A stretch of 64,000 bases of DNA from a bacterium (GTDB lineage: Bacteria; SZUA-79; Acidulodesulfobacterales; Acidulodesulfobacteraceae): the NCBI GenBank assembly GCA_021800805.1, contig JAJYYR010000002.1, positions 55,315 to 119,314 on the forward strand. The letters run 5' to 3'. The notes below the pieces were generated by a model, which made no database searches, was not told where the DNA came from, and saw only the letters and a program-made list of their open reading frames with translations. The first letter of the stretch is position 1. Every line of letters starts with the position of its first letter. A program made the translations under genes and the position numbers. Positions 23,232 through 33,583 of the stretch are shown here, in pieces.

Positions 23232-24416
23232 TTAATCTGCCTGTTTTCTCATAAACGTCGGAATATCATATCTTTCGCTTTCGTAATCTTCTTCCTCTTC
23301 TTTATCGGAAAATCTGTCTATATAAACGGTTTTGGATTCGGTTATATTATTTATATCTAAAACTTCCGGCAACGGTTTGTTTTCGGTATTGCCGTCGTTA
23401 ATCTGAACAGGCTGCGCGCCGGAACCGTTAACGGAAACCAGAGAAATCGGACGCGCTTCGGCGCCTAATCCAGTTGCTATAACCGTTACCATCATCCTGT
23501 CTTCGAGAGTATCGTCTATCACTGCGCCGAATATTATATTAGCATCGGGATGCGCTTCGGATTTAATTTTTTCTGCGGCCTCGTTTACTTCAAAGATACT
23601 CATATCTTTTCCGCCTGCGACATTTATAAGAAGACCTCTTGCGCCTTCTATCTTTATATCTTCTAAAAGCGGGCTTGAAATGGCTTTCTGCGCCGCTTCC
23701 AGAGCTTTATTCTCTCCTTCTGCTATACCTGTTCCCATAAGCGCCATGCCCATTTCGGACATTATAGTCTTAACGTCCGCAAAATCAACGTTAATAAGTC
23801 CGTGAACATTTATTAAATCAGATATACCTTTAACGGCTTGTAAAAGAACCTCGTCCACTTTTTTAAAAGCGTCAAGCATAGAAGTAGATTTTCCGGCAAC
23901 GGCTAAAAGCCTCTGGTTCGGAATAGTAATGACGGTATCGACGACGGCTTTAAGCTCTCTTAATCCTTCATCTGCCTGCTTCATTCTCCTGTTGCCTTCA
24001 AAAATAAAAGGCTTCGTAACTACCGCCACGGTTAAAGCGCCTATTTCTTTGGCTATTGCCGCAATTACCGGAGCGGCTCCGGTCCCGGTGCCTCCGCCGA
24101 GTCCCGCTGTTATAAACACCATATCCGAACCTTCTAATATCTCTTTAATCTTTTCTCTATCTTCCAATGCCGATTTTTTTCCTATTTCAGGATTTGCTCC
24201 TGCTCCGAGTCCTCTTGTAACATGTTCTCCAAGCTGGATTTTTATGCTTGAAGCGCTTGCTTTTAATGCCTGAGCGTCGGTATTGGCTACTATAAAATCT
24301 GCCCCGGAAAGTCCAGCCGCTATCATAGTATTAACGGCATTTCCGCCTCCGCCGCCTACGCCGACGACTTTTATTTTTGCCGATAACTCGTTATTCTCAA
24401 CAAATTCTAACATCAT
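23232..24416 (-). CDS. ftsZ: Cell division protein FtsZ
   Basis: Tubulin-like GTPase that forms the Z ring at midcell. In the 394 residues the N-terminal GGGGGNAVN loop, the GTP signature GGGTGTG (107-113) and the T7 loop NVDFADV (about 207-213) are intact. An acidic linker leads to the conserved C-terminal peptide DIPTFMRKQ that binds FtsA. The start is preceded by GGAGGGA; two adjacent ATG codons are present. It ends the dcw cluster before modE. Confidence 0.98.
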   Translation of the reverse strand: MMLEFVENNELSAKIKVVGVGGGGGNAVNTMIAAGLSGADFIVANTDAQALKASASSIKIQLGEHVTRGLGAGANPEIGKKSALEDREKIKEILEGSDMVFITAGLGGGTGTGAAPVIAAIAKEIGALTVAVVTKPFIFEGNRRMKQADEGLRELKAVVDTVITIPNQRLLAVAGKSTSMLDAFKKVDEVLLQAVKGISDLINVHGLINVDFADVKTIMSEMGMALMGTGIAEGENKALEAAQKAISSPLLEDIKIEGARGLLINVAGGKDMSIFEVNEAAEKIKSEAHPDANIIFGAVIDDTLEDRMMVTVIATGLGAEARPISLVSVNGSGAQPVQINDGNTENKPLPEVLDINNITESKTVYIDRFSDKEEEEDYESERYDIPTFMRKQAD

Positions 24417-24486
24417 TCCCTCCTTTTATCCGTCTTATTATATATCGTAAAAAATATTAATTAAATTAAATGCTTTTTATTAATTA

Positions 24487-25725
24487 TTAGAAAAAATATT
24501 CTATTAAATCGGAAACCCAATTTTTTATAATAACAAACGGATTATCCCCGTTTTTAGAAGAAAAAGATTTTTTATGCAGCTCGTTTTTATTTTTATAAGC
24601 ATATTTAACGAGCCCTACTCCCGTAGAATATATCGGAGAGCTTATAACATCGGTTAAACCGCCTACATTTAAAGGATAGCCTATTCTTACCGGCGCGTTA
24701 AAAATTTCAACGGCAAGTTCCGCCGAACCGTCGATTAGAGCGGCTCCGCCGGTAATTACGTATCCCGAAAGAATTTTGCTTTCTAAACCGTTTTTTTCGA
24801 TATTTTTTCTAATCCATGTAAATATTTCAGCCATTCTCTGTTCTATAATATTCCCTAGCAACTGCCTCGATATGGGCCGCGGCGGTCTGCCCCCGAATCC
24901 GGGAATTTCTATTATCTCATCTTTTCCGGCAAGCGATTCCTTTGCTATACCGAATTTTATCTTAATCTTTTCAGCTTCCTGAGGAATAGTCGTAGTCCCT
25001 TTAGATACGTCGCTCGTAACGCTCTGCCCGCCTTTGGGAATTACAAAAGTATGAACTATATTCCCCATGTGAAATATAGCTACATCTGTAGTCCCGCCGC
25101 CGATGTCTATAAGCGCGACTCCCAGCTCTTTTTCGTCTTCGGTCAAAACTGCCTCGCTAGACGCAATCTGTTCTAAGACTATTTCCGAAACATCTATTCC
25201 CGCCTTGTTGGCGCATTTTACGATATTCTGCGCCGCTATACTTGAAGCCGTAACTATGTGTACTCTCGCTTCAAGTCTCAAACCGCTCATGCCTATAGGA
25301 TTTTTAATATCATCCTGATCATCCACGGTAAATCCCTGCGGGATGATATGTATAACCTCATGGTCTATAGGTATCGACATAGTTTTAGCCGCAGATATTA
25401 CCCTGTCTATATCCTGTTGCGTTACCTCTCTGCTTTTAACGGCTACTATCCCGCGGGAACCGAATCCCCGTATATGCGAGCCGGCAATCCCCACTACGGC
25501 TTCCTGAATTTGATAGCCTGCCATAAGTTCGGCATCTTCTACGGCTTTATTAATAGATTCTACCGTATTTTCAATATTAACCACGACGCCGTTTTTAAGA
25601 CCGGTAGAACCGCTGGTGCCGACCCCTATTATTTCCAAAGAATCGTTTTTGGCCTCCGCGACTATAGCGCACACTTTAGTCGTCCCGATATCTAATCCGA
25701 CAAAAATATTATTATTTTTTTCCAA
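24487..25725 (-). CDS. ftsA: Cell division protein FtsA
   Basis: Actin-like ATPase that ties FtsZ to the membrane. The 412 residues include the phosphate-1 loop GLDIGTTKVCAIV (about 10-22), the SHS2 insert near GSHIRGFGSRGIVAVKSREV (about 85-105), ALIDIGGGTTDVAIF (about 205-219), GYVITGGAALIDG and a C-terminal amphipathic helix (WVSDLIEYFF) for membrane binding. The start is TTG, preceded by GAGGT at five bases. It lies 70 bases ahead of ftsZ and 39 after ftsQ. Confidence 0.97.
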   Translation of the reverse strand: MEKNNNIFVGLDIGTTKVCAIVAEAKNDSLEIIGVGTSGSTGLKNGVVVNIENTVESINKAVEDAELMAGYQIQEAVVGIAGSHIRGFGSRGIVAVKSREVTQQDIDRVISAAKTMSIPIDHEVIHIIPQGFTVDDQDDIKNPIGMSGLRLEARVHIVTASSIAAQNIVKCANKAGIDVSEIVLEQIASSEAVLTEDEKELGVALIDIGGGTTDVAIFHMGNIVHTFVIPKGGQSVTSDVSKGTTTIPQEAEKIKIKFGIAKESLAGKDEIIEIPGFGGRPPRPISRQLLGNIIEQRMAEIFTWIRKNIEKNGLESKILSGYVITGGAALIDGSAELAVEIFNAPVRIGYPLNVGGLTDVISSPIYSTGVGLVKYAYKNKNELHKKSFSSKNGDNPFVIIKNWVSDLIEYFF

Positions 25726-25764
25726 ATTTAACCTCTATCCCGTTCTACCCATAATAATTCTATA

Positions 25765-26622
25765 TTATTTAAAGACATCCGGCGATATATGGGCATTTTT
25801 ATAATTTGCGGGCAATACTCTGGAGCCCTCGTTGACTTTTATAACGGCTTCGTCTTTATATTCCAAGTTTATATAAGGCTTATATTTAATATGGAGCCTT
25901 TTTATTTCGTAGAACAATTTTTTAATCGTCTTAAGCTTGTCTTTATACATACCCATTCCAAATTTTATATACAAACCGCTGTCGGTATAAACCGCTATTC
26001 CGTTATCCTTCTCTATATGTACTTCGCCGATAAGGTTAGAGAGTATAGAAGATTTTACAATTTTTAAAAAATGTAAAGCTTTCCTTAGTTTCCTGAAATA
26101 ACCATTTGCATTATTTTTATTTAAACCTGTAATAACCGGATAATTATAACCTCCGCCGCCATCGGCTCTGCCTATAACATATCCGTTCGAGCTTATATAA
26201 TATAGATTATTTTTATAAACTATCATTGCAAACGTCTTCCTTTTTTTTAAAACTATTACAATAGTATCGGGGTATTTCTTATAAACCGTAACATTTTTAA
26301 CCCATCTATCCGACGCTATTAATCTCGAAACTCTTTTTAAATTAACGTCTATCAAATTTTCATTTTTGTCGAGTTGCGATTGGTTTATAATTTTAATTTT
26401 TTCCTTGTAGGTTATATCATTCCCCGTTACTATTATTCTCTTAAGAATAAATACCTTTTTCCCAAAAAATAAATAATTATATGTTTTATATCCTAAATAA
26501 CCTGACGCAAATATTAAAATAATTGCGGCAGACGCATAAACAGAATTTAAAAAATACTTTTTAAAATTACCTCTATTTGTCCGGTCGGTTTTCTTATTAT
26601 TTTTCTTTTTTGAGAACCGCAT
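25765..26622 (-). CDS. ftsQ: Cell division protein FtsQ
   Basis: A 285-residue bitopic divisome protein. It has a basic cytoplasmic start, one membrane segment (about 30-51), a POTRA domain (IKRIIVTGNDITYKEKIKI, about 62-80, through VVILKKRKTFAMIVY) and a beta domain. It recruits FtsL/FtsB and FtsW/FtsI in the periplasm. It overlaps ddl by 26 bases, the usual dcw neighbour. Sequence identity in this family is low; the call rests on domain layout and position. Confidence 0.9.
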   Translation of the reverse strand: MRFSKKKNNKKTDRTNRGNFKKYFLNSVYASAAIILIFASGYLGYKTYNYLFFGKKVFILKRIIVTGNDITYKEKIKIINQSQLDKNENLIDVNLKRVSRLIASDRWVKNVTVYKKYPDTIVIVLKKRKTFAMIVYKNNLYYISSNGYVIGRADGGGGYNYPVITGLNKNNANGYFRKLRKALHFLKIVKSSILSNLIGEVHIEKDNGIAVYTDSGLYIKFGMGMYKDKLKTIKKLFYEIKRLHIKYKPYINLEYKDEAVIKVNEGSRVLPANYKNAHISPDVFK

Positions 26623-27529
26623 CTTCTATTATGTCTTCTACTAATTCATTAAAACTTATCCCCTTATTTCCGGCGATCATAGGAACCAAGCTCAACTCCG
26701 TCAAACCCGGGAGCGTATTAAGTTCAAGAATATATGCGCTGCCTTCGTCGGAGAGTATAATGTCGGTTCTCGAAACTCCGCGGCATCCTATAATTTCGTT
26801 TGCCCTGACGGCAGCAGATTCGCATTCCGCATATTCTTCTTTCGTTAACTCCGGATTAACCAAATATTCCGTCCTGCCTTTAGTATATTTTGCATCGTAA
26901 GAATAGAAAAGGTCGTTAGGTTTAACCTCTACGCAGCCTAAAGGCTTTCCGAAAGCCGCAGCAAATTGTATCTCTCTTCCCTTTATATATTTTTCTATTA
27001 ATACTTCATCGTCATATTTAAAGGCATTATTTAAAGCATCCGCAAGCTCTTCTCCCTTGTTGACGATGCCGCATCCGATACTCGAACCGGAAGCGCTGGG
27101 CTTAATAAAATATGGCGGCTCGATAGCCTTAAGCTTTTTTTTCAGAGCATCTTCTTCTTCTCCTATCGTAACCGTAATTCCCGGAGGCGTTTTTAACCCG
27201 TAAAAGCTAAACAACGCTTTTGATTTTATTTTATCCATAGCGAGCGCGCTTGCTAAAACTCCGGAGCCGGTGTACGGAATACCGAATATATCGAGAACAC
27301 CCTGCACTCTTCCGTCCTCCCCGTATGTTCCGTGAAGGGCAATAAAGCAAACGTCTATATTCTTTAAATTTTCGGAAAAATTTTCATCTAAATCGAACAT
27401 TATGACATTATAGCCGTTTCTTTTAAGCGAACCCGCAACGGCATTTCCAGTTTTGACTGAAATCTCCCTCTCCGCAGACCTGCCTCCCGCTAAAATGCCG
27501 ATCCTCAAATTTTTAATACTTTCACGCAT
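26597..27529 (-). CDS. ddl: D-alanine--D-alanine ligase
   Basis: ATP-grasp enzyme joining two D-Ala for the peptidoglycan stem. The 310 residues show GGRSAEREISVKTG (about 15-28), ALHGTYGEDGRVQG (about 64-77), YTGSGVLASALAMDK, the ATP loop PSASGSSIGC (about 148-157) and the metal-binding ILELNTLPGLTELSLVP near residue 270. It lies between murB and ftsQ. Confidence 0.97.
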   Translation of the reverse strand: MRESIKNLRIGILAGGRSAEREISVKTGNAVAGSLKRNGYNVIMFDLDENFSENLKNIDVCFIALHGTYGEDGRVQGVLDIFGIPYTGSGVLASALAMDKIKSKALFSFYGLKTPPGITVTIGEEEDALKKKLKAIEPPYFIKPSASGSSIGCGIVNKGEELADALNNAFKYDDEVLIEKYIKGREIQFAAAFGKPLGCVEVKPNDLFYSYDAKYTKGRTEYLVNPELTKEEYAECESAAVRANEIIGCRGVSRTDIILSDEGSAYILELNTLPGLTELSLVPMIAGNKGISFNELVEDIIEDAVLKKEK

Positions 27530-27553
27530 ATCTATAAAATATATTATTTTATA

Positions 27554-28480
27554 TTAAATTATTTTTATTTCCGTATTTAGTTTTATACCTTTATGCAATA
27601 GAGCCTTTTCCTGAATATTTTTTATTAAAAACATAATATCGTCCGACTTTGCCCCGCCTTTATTAACTATAAAGTTGGCATGCTTTTCCGAAACAAAAGC
27701 GCCGCCTTTGGAAAATCCCTTAAATCCTATTTCTTCTATGACTTTTCCGGCAGCAACATCCGACGGATTTTTAAAAATACATCCGAGAGAAAATTCGCCG
27801 AGAGGCTGAGACGATTTTCTTTTCTTGAAAACTTCGATATTCTCCTTTATCTTTGAATCCGATGCTATATAAAGATTCAAGTATGCCTTGGTAATAAAAT
27901 AATTATCCTTAATACCGTTAATATCTAAATTGCGGTATGAAAATTTCAAGTCGTTTTTCTCAATAATATATTTTATTCCTTCATCCGTAACAATTTCTAT
28001 CGCAAGGGTAATATTTCCTATTACGCTTTCTTTTGAACCCGCATTCATTCTTACGGCTCCGCCGAGAGTTCCGGGAATTCCATAAAAAAATTCGCATCCG
28101 CTTATACTGTTTTTTATAGCATAGTTTAGAATCTTGGACAAAGACATACCAGCGCCGACCTCTATAACGGTTTCCGATTCGTTTTTTTTGTTTTCCGATA
28201 TACCTGCGTTAAATTTTTTAAAAGAAATAACGGGCAGGCAGATTCTGGTATCTTTAAACAGAATATTAGTTCCTCTGCCTATAATATAATAGCTGTATGA
28301 ATTGACTTTAAGCAGGCTGATAACGGAAACCAGTTCTATTTCGTTTTTCGGAAATATAATCAAATCGGCCAAGCCCCCTATCTTAATAGAAGAATATGCC
28401 GACATGCTTTCATTCTCAAGAAACTCTACATTGGAATCTCTTAATCCGTTTAATAAACCTGTATAATTGTTTTTATTCAT
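27554..28480 (-). CDS. murB: UDP-N-acetylenolpyruvoylglucosamine reductase
   Basis: FAD enzyme that reduces UDP-GlcNAc-enolpyruvate to UDP-MurNAc. From the ATG at 28480 the protein has 308 residues, the normal length. SSIKIGGLADLIIFP, GRGTNILFKD (FAD loop), GIPGTLGGAVRMNAG (about 130-145) and the catalytic region SLGCIFKNP are seen. The frame extends another 31 codons into murC, but that part lies outside the fold and would overlap 89 bases, so the downstream start is preferred; neither start has a strong SD, suggesting coupling to murC. Confidence 0.95.
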   Translation of the reverse strand: MNKNNYTGLLNGLRDSNVEFLENESMSAYSSIKIGGLADLIIFPKNEIELVSVISLLKVNSYSYYIIGRGTNILFKDTRICLPVISFKKFNAGISENKKNESETVIEVGAGMSLSKILNYAIKNSISGCEFFYGIPGTLGGAVRMNAGSKESVIGNITLAIEIVTDEGIKYIIEKNDLKFSYRNLDINGIKDNYFITKAYLNLYIASDSKIKENIEVFKKRKSSQPLGEFSLGCIFKNPSDVAAGKVIEEIGFKGFSKGGAFVSEKHANFIVNKGGAKSDDIMFLIKNIQEKALLHKGIKLNTEIKII

Positions 28481-28484
28481 AATT

Positions 28485-29912
28485 TTAAGAATTGATTTGA
28501 GTGACCGATATTCTCTTATTGTATATCCCTGATGTTTTTCTGCCGCCGGTTCTGCTGTGAACAAAATCGTCACAACTCTTAGTTATGTCGCCCGCTCCGA
28601 GAAATATTACCATTTCTCCGCCTCTTAACATATTTTTTAAATTAGATTTTACATCATTTCTATTTGGAACATAAAAAACGTTTTTATAGCCTTCATGTCT
28701 CATCTTTTCCGATAACGCCATAGACGACACGCCCTCTATTGCAATTTCCCCTGCGGAATAAACATCCGTTATAATAACGAAATCGGCAAGTTTAAGAGAA
28801 TTTACGAAATCGTCCATTAAATCTTTCATTCTTGAATATCTGTGAGGTTGAAAAACGGCGACTATTTGTCTGTTCCAGTTTTTAGCAGCTTTTAAGGTAG
28901 CCGCTATCTCAACCGGATGATGCGCATAATCGTCTACCACTATGAGCCTGTCGTTAGATTTTTTAATCTGAAATCTTCTTTCTACGCCGTGAAAATTTTT
29001 AAGCGCCTTTTGAATAAATTCTGTTTTTATTCCCAACTCTTTGGATGCAGCGATAGCAGAAAGAGCATTCAGGATATTGTGCATTCCCGGAACCGATAGG
29101 CTGAATTTTCCTATGAATTTTTTGTTTGAATATGCATCGAAAGAAGACGAATTTTTTTCTAATGCTATATTTAAGGCATAATAATCCGCCTTTTGTTCTA
29201 TCCCGTAGGTAAAATATTTTTTGTTTATTTTCGGAAAAAGAGAGCTTAATATAGAATTATCTGCGCATAAAACCGCAAAGCCGAGAAAAGAAATATTATT
29301 TATGAAATCTATAAAAGATTCTTTTAAATTTTCTATGCCGCCGTAATAACACAAATGTTCGTAATCTATATTCGTAACGACGCAATAATCCGGTTTGAGC
29401 TTTAAAAAAGAGCCGTCGCTTTCATCTGCCTCTACGACCATATAATCGCCCTTCCCAACCCTTGAATGCATGCCCAAGCCGAAAACCTTTCCGCCTACTA
29501 CAAAGGTAGGGTCAACGCCCGCCTCCCCAAGTATAGACGATATCATAGACGTGGTAGTGGTCTTGCCGTGGGAACCGGCAATAGCAATGCCTTTCTTTAA
29601 GGAAAGGAGCTCCGAAAGCATTTCCGCCCGCCTCAGCACCGTAAGTTTTTTGCTTCGAGCTTCCATTAACTCCGGATTATTTTCCTGAATCGCCGTAGAA
29701 TAAACTACGACCTCTGCTTCCTTAATATTTTCGGAACTGTGACCGATGAAGACTTTGCCGCCGATAGATTCAATTTTTTCTATTGTCTGGCTGTTTTCTA
29801 TATCTGAACCGGTCACGGAATAACCTGAGTTGATGAGAACCTCTGCTATACCGCTCATACCGGAACCTCCGATGCCTATGAGATGAATCTTTTTGACGCC
29901 GTTTTTCATCAT
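28485..29912 (-). CDS. murC: UDP-N-acetylmuramate--L-alanine ligase
   Basis: Adds L-Ala to UDP-MurNAc. The 475 residues carry the N-terminal Rossmann loop GIGGSGMSGIAEVL, the ATP loop AGSHGKTTTTSM (about 112-123), VEADESDGSFL and the central YEHL motif, and DDYAHHPVEIAATL (about 327-340). AAGGAG precedes the paired ATG codons. It lies 16 bases after murG. Confidence 0.97.
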   Translation of the reverse strand: MMKNGVKKIHLIGIGGSGMSGIAEVLINSGYSVTGSDIENSQTIEKIESIGGKVFIGHSSENIKEAEVVVYSTAIQENNPELMEARSKKLTVLRRAEMLSELLSLKKGIAIAGSHGKTTTTSMISSILGEAGVDPTFVVGGKVFGLGMHSRVGKGDYMVVEADESDGSFLKLKPDYCVVTNIDYEHLCYYGGIENLKESFIDFINNISFLGFAVLCADNSILSSLFPKINKKYFTYGIEQKADYYALNIALEKNSSSFDAYSNKKFIGKFSLSVPGMHNILNALSAIAASKELGIKTEFIQKALKNFHGVERRFQIKKSNDRLIVVDDYAHHPVEIAATLKAAKNWNRQIVAVFQPHRYSRMKDLMDDFVNSLKLADFVIITDVYSAGEIAIEGVSSMALSEKMRHEGYKNVFYVPNRNDVKSNLKNMLRGGEMVIFLGAGDITKSCDDFVHSRTGGRKTSGIYNKRISVTQINS

Positions 29913-29928
29913 TATGCTCCTTAAAAGT

Positions 29929-31044
29929 TTAAATATTATTTTTTTGATCTTTTTTATTTAATATTATTCCGGCTATCTCTAAAGCAGAATCTTTAACCGC
30001 AAACATTTTTAAATTTTCATACATACGTTTCAACAAATCTCTATTATAAAATATTTTACGGATTGTTTGTAATAAATTTTTTGAAAGATTTTCATCGTCT
30101 TTGAGCATATCAAAACAACCTTTACTTGAAAACACGGAAGCATTTTTTTCCTGATGATTTTTTGCCGCGAAAGGATATGGCACCAAAATCGCCGGTTTTC
30201 TTAATAAAACCAGTTCGGACAATGTGCCTGCCCCCGCTCTGCATATAATAATATCGCTTGATAAATAATAATGTTCTATATCTACGGCAAATGAAAAAAC
30301 TTCGTATCTGCTTATTTTGACGCTCTTATAAAAATTTTCGACCTTTTCAATATCACGTTCGCCTGTTTGATGATATACGATTATACTGCCCAATATTTCT
30401 TCATCAATCAGGGACAACATATTCATAACCGCATTATTAATAGAAGAAGCGCCCTGAGAACCCCCGAAAACAAATATGCTTAAATTTTTTTGGTTTGTAA
30501 ATTCATTTTTTTTGATTGATTCCGATAGCGCCAATTCAAATATTTTTTCTCTGACGGGGTTTCCCGTCACTATAACGCGGGAGAAGCGTAAATATTTCTT
30601 GGTTTCTTCAAAAGAGGCAAAAACGGTTATTCCTAAAAACCCCAATATTTTGTTAGAAAGACCCGGCACGGCATTCTGCTCCATAACTCCGCATTCTATC
30701 CTTTTTAATCTTGCCGCGATAAGCGGAACAAAAGAGATATAGCCTCCCAATCCAAGAACATAATCCGGTTTTATATTGCGGTAAATATAATTTACCCTTT
30801 TTGCCGCCGTAAACAGTCCTATTAAAGAATTTAGTTTATTCATAAGATTTTTACCCGAAAATCCCTTAACGTTTATCATAAATAATTCAAAACCGTATTT
30901 ATCTTTAATCTTATTTTCTATGCCTCTTTCCGTTCCTATAAAATAAACTTTTATCCCGTCGTCTAAACTTTTTAATTTTTCATAAACCGCAATGCCCGGA
31001 AATAGATGCCCCCCGGTTCCTCCACCGGCAATTATAACATTCAT
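29929..31044 (-). CDS. murG: UDP-GlcNAc:lipid I N-acetylglucosaminyltransferase
   Basis: Makes lipid II on the inner face of the membrane. GGTGGHLFPGIAV (G-loop 1, near the N-terminus), VLGLGGYISFVPLIAA, FGGSQGASSINNAV (G-loop 3) and CRAGAGTLSELVLLRKPAILVPYPFAAKNHQ are all present. The stop of ftsW and the ATG form TGATG, so ATG at 31044 (371 residues) is preferred over the TTG one codon upstream. Confidence 0.96.
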   Translation of the reverse strand: MNVIIAGGGTGGHLFPGIAVYEKLKSLDDGIKVYFIGTERGIENKIKDKYGFELFMINVKGFSGKNLMNKLNSLIGLFTAAKRVNYIYRNIKPDYVLGLGGYISFVPLIAARLKRIECGVMEQNAVPGLSNKILGFLGITVFASFEETKKYLRFSRVIVTGNPVREKIFELALSESIKKNEFTNQKNLSIFVFGGSQGASSINNAVMNMLSLIDEEILGSIIVYHQTGERDIEKVENFYKSVKISRYEVFSFAVDIEHYYLSSDIIICRAGAGTLSELVLLRKPAILVPYPFAAKNHQEKNASVFSSKGCFDMLKDDENLSKNLLQTIRKIFYNRDLLKRMYENLKMFAVKDSALEIAGIILNKKDQKNNI

Positions 31045-32174
31045 CAAATATTTTTCCCCTTAAGACTCTGAGAAGATATATTAAGCAAAATTCCTATCCC
31101 GATACATGAAGCGAGCAAAGAACTGCCGCCGTAGCTTATAAAAGGCAGAGCAAGCCCTTTAGTGGGCAGTAAATCGAGAACCACGCCTATATTTATAAAA
31201 GCGCTTAATGCGAGAAGACAGGTAATTCCGTATGCAAGATACGTTCCAAAAAGATCAGGCGCATGTATCGCAATTTTTAATCCTCTGTATGCCAATATCA
31301 GATAAAGCAAAACAAATATAAACACTCCTATAAACCCCAGCTCTTCTCCTACGGTGGAAAATATAAAATCCGAATACGGGGTAGGAAGAAAAAACAATTT
31401 CTCCTTTCCGTTGCCCAAACCTACTCCAAAAAGACCGCCCCTTGCGAATGCATATAAAGACTGTATTATTTGAAAGCCTATGCCCGACTTATCGTGAAAG
31501 GGGTGAAGGAATGCAAGTATCCTGTCTCTTCTATATGTCACCGTGAAAATAAGAAAATATGCCGCAATACTTCCTAAAGATGCCGAGGCGACAAGATAAA
31601 TAAAGGGCACCCCCCCGGCAAACAACATTATGCATGTTATTAAAAACAGAATGGAAGTCGTTCCGAAATCAGGTTCTTTTAAAAGCAAAATATCTAAAAA
31701 ACCCATAAATATAAAAGGACTGATAAACATCAGGGAAAAACGGTTACTGTCTAATATATCCTTTTTTTTCTCTAAAAAGTTAGCTAAATAGACTATAAAG
31801 AAAATTTTTAAAAATTCGGAAGGCTGTATGCTGAAAATCTTGAAATTGACCCATCTTCTCGAACCGCCGGCATCGATGCCTATATGTGGAATAAATACCA
31901 GAACCATTAAAACTATTATCCCCAGCAAAATAATCTTATAAAACGATTTTAAAATATGATAATCATTATGCATTAAATACCATATAAAAATCGCGGATAC
32001 CGCAACATAAATGCCCTGCCTTAAAATAAAATGATAGCTTACGCCGTACTGAACTATAGAAATCATAGCGCTTGTAGAATAGACCATAACGAGTCCAAGA
32101 GCCATAAGCAATACGGTGGTTAAAAATAAAGTTATATCGTATTTTCTAATAAAAATTTTTCCGTAGTTAATCAT
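31044..32174 (-). CDS. ftsW: Peptidoglycan glycosyltransferase FtsW (SEDS family)
   Basis: A 376-residue polytopic SEDS protein that polymerises lipid II at the septum with FtsI. About ten membrane helices are seen. GLVMVYSTSA near the N-terminus, GGSRRWVNFKIFSIQPSEFLKI (about 105-125), the catalytic-loop region KEPDFGTTSILF and GLALPFISYGGSSLLASCIGIGILLNI at the end are family signatures. The start overlaps the murD stop as ATGA. Confidence 0.96.
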   Translation of the reverse strand: MINYGKIFIRKYDITLFLTTVLLMALGLVMVYSTSAMISIVQYGVSYHFILRQGIYVAVSAIFIWYLMHNDYHILKSFYKIILLGIIVLMVLVFIPHIGIDAGGSRRWVNFKIFSIQPSEFLKIFFIVYLANFLEKKKDILDSNRFSLMFISPFIFMGFLDILLLKEPDFGTTSILFLITCIMLFAGGVPFIYLVASASLGSIAAYFLIFTVTYRRDRILAFLHPFHDKSGIGFQIIQSLYAFARGGLFGVGLGNGKEKLFFLPTPYSDFIFSTVGEELGFIGVFIFVLLYLILAYRGLKIAIHAPDLFGTYLAYGITCLLALSAFINIGVVLDLLPTKGLALPFISYGGSSLLASCIGIGILLNISSQSLKGKNI

Positions 32175-33583
32175 ATTTTATCCGCAAAATTATCTTTTAA
32201 TTTCCGGTAGCATTTTTTAAATATATCTCCTCTTTCATTGTAATCCGCGAACATATCAAAACTTGAAGAAGCGGGGGAAAGAAGGACCGCCCCCGTTCCG
32301 GTTTCACGACTATTATAATAATTCATTAAATAATCAAACGATTTTTTAACCGCATCCTCCATATCGTCGGCGGTAAACAACTCTATATGTTCTTGTAAAA
32401 CATCCCGCAGAATATCTTTTGTTTCACCCATTAAAACGCAGGCTTTTACGCTGTTTTTTATCGGTTGGATCATACATTCGTAATTAAACCCCTTATCTTT
32501 GCCTCCTAATATAAGAACTATATCTTTGTTTTTTTTGTCGTCCACTCTAAACGATTGGAGCGCGCTTATTACCGCTGCCGGATTAGTAGCCTTTGAATCG
32601 TCGTAAAATTCAATATCTCCGATATTCCCCACATATTCGACCCTGTGCTGCAAAAGCTTATATTCTTCGAATGCCGATACTATAATATCGGGAGAGATGC
32701 CATATAACATTAAAGAACATGCTGCCGCCATCATATCGTCTATAACGAATTTTCTTTTATCTTTTACGTTTTTTAAAGATATAGAAGCGTTAAAGCCGCA
32801 AATATCCTTAAGCCTTAAGTTAACGGCATCATTTTTATAATAAACATCGCATTTTTTTTCGTCATACCCGCACAAAACTGCATTTGAACCGGTAATGCCT
32901 TTTAAAATCGACGAATTGCGGTCATCGAAATTCAACACGGCAACGTCGCTGTATTTTAAGTTTTTAAACAATTTATATTTTGTAAGTCTGTATTCGTCGA
33001 AGTTTTCGTATCTGTCTAAATGATCGTCCTCAACATTAAGTAAAACTGCAATATCAGGTTTAAAATTATAAATCCATTCGAGCTGAAAACTTGATATTTC
33101 CAGAATAAAATCTTTATAATTTTTTATGCCGGAAATAAAAGGAACTCCGAGATTACCTCCGACAAATGTTTCGGCGATTAAGCCTGCTTTATCCACCGCG
33201 CTTTTGCAGAGGGTCGCCGTAGTGGTTTTTCCGTTTGTTCCGGTAACGGCAATAATTTTTGAGCTGTTTTTTAATTCATTATAAGCAAATTCTATTTCGC
33301 TATAAACGGGAATATTATGCTTTTTCAGTTTTAAAATAATTTTATGATTCCTTTCTATGCCGGGACTTACAACGCACTGTTTAATATTTTCAAAATGTTT
33401 ATCGAATAAAATATCCTCGTTAGTCTTATTAAAAAATAAATAGTTTTTATTCGGCTGACTGAATGCTTCGGCAATATCGTCGTATATTAAAACCGGCTCA
33501 TTTTTGCCGTAATTATTTGCGCTCAAGATATAATCGTAAAGCGCCCTGCCTGTTTTCCCGTAACCCAGAATTAGAGTGCTCAT
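32171..33583 (-). CDS. murD: UDP-N-acetylmuramoylalanine--D-glutamate ligase
   Basis: Adds D-Glu to UDP-MurNAc-Ala. From the ATG at 33583 the protein has 470 residues, beginning MSTLILGYGKTGRAL. The ATP loop is AVTGTNGKTTTATL, followed by GGNLGVPFI, LEISSFQLEW and DDSKATNPAAVISAL. The open frame runs 21 codons further upstream into mraY, but the TGATG junction with the mraY stop and the direct lead into the Rossmann strand favour this start. Confidence 0.95.
   Translation of the reverse strand: MSTLILGYGKTGRALYDYILSANNYGKNEPVLIYDDIAEAFSQPNKNYLFFNKTNEDILFDKHFENIKQCVVSPGIERNHKIILKLKKHNIPVYSEIEFAYNELKNSSKIIAVTGTNGKTTTATLCKSAVDKAGLIAETFVGGNLGVPFISGIKNYKDFILEISSFQLEWIYNFKPDIAVLLNVEDDHLDRYENFDEYRLTKYKLFKNLKYSDVAVLNFDDRNSSILKGITGSNAVLCGYDEKKCDVYYKNDAVNLRLKDICGFNASISLKNVKDKRKFVIDDMMAAACSLMLYGISPDIIVSAFEEYKLLQHRVEYVGNIGDIEFYDDSKATNPAAVISALQSFRVDDKKNKDIVLILGGKDKGFNYECMIQPIKNSVKACVLMGETKDILRDVLQEHIELFTADDMEDAVKKSFDYLMNYYNSRETGTGAVLLSPASSSFDMFADYNERGDIFKKCYRKLKDNFADKI

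Noticed and set aside
25258..25695. 145-codon plus-strand frame inside ftsA
   Set aside because: Antisense shadow of a well-conserved ftsA; no ribosome site or recognisable domain.
28481..28573. Longer murB start
   Set aside because: It would overlap murC by 89 bases and adds residues outside the MurB fold; the ATG at 28480 gives the normal length.
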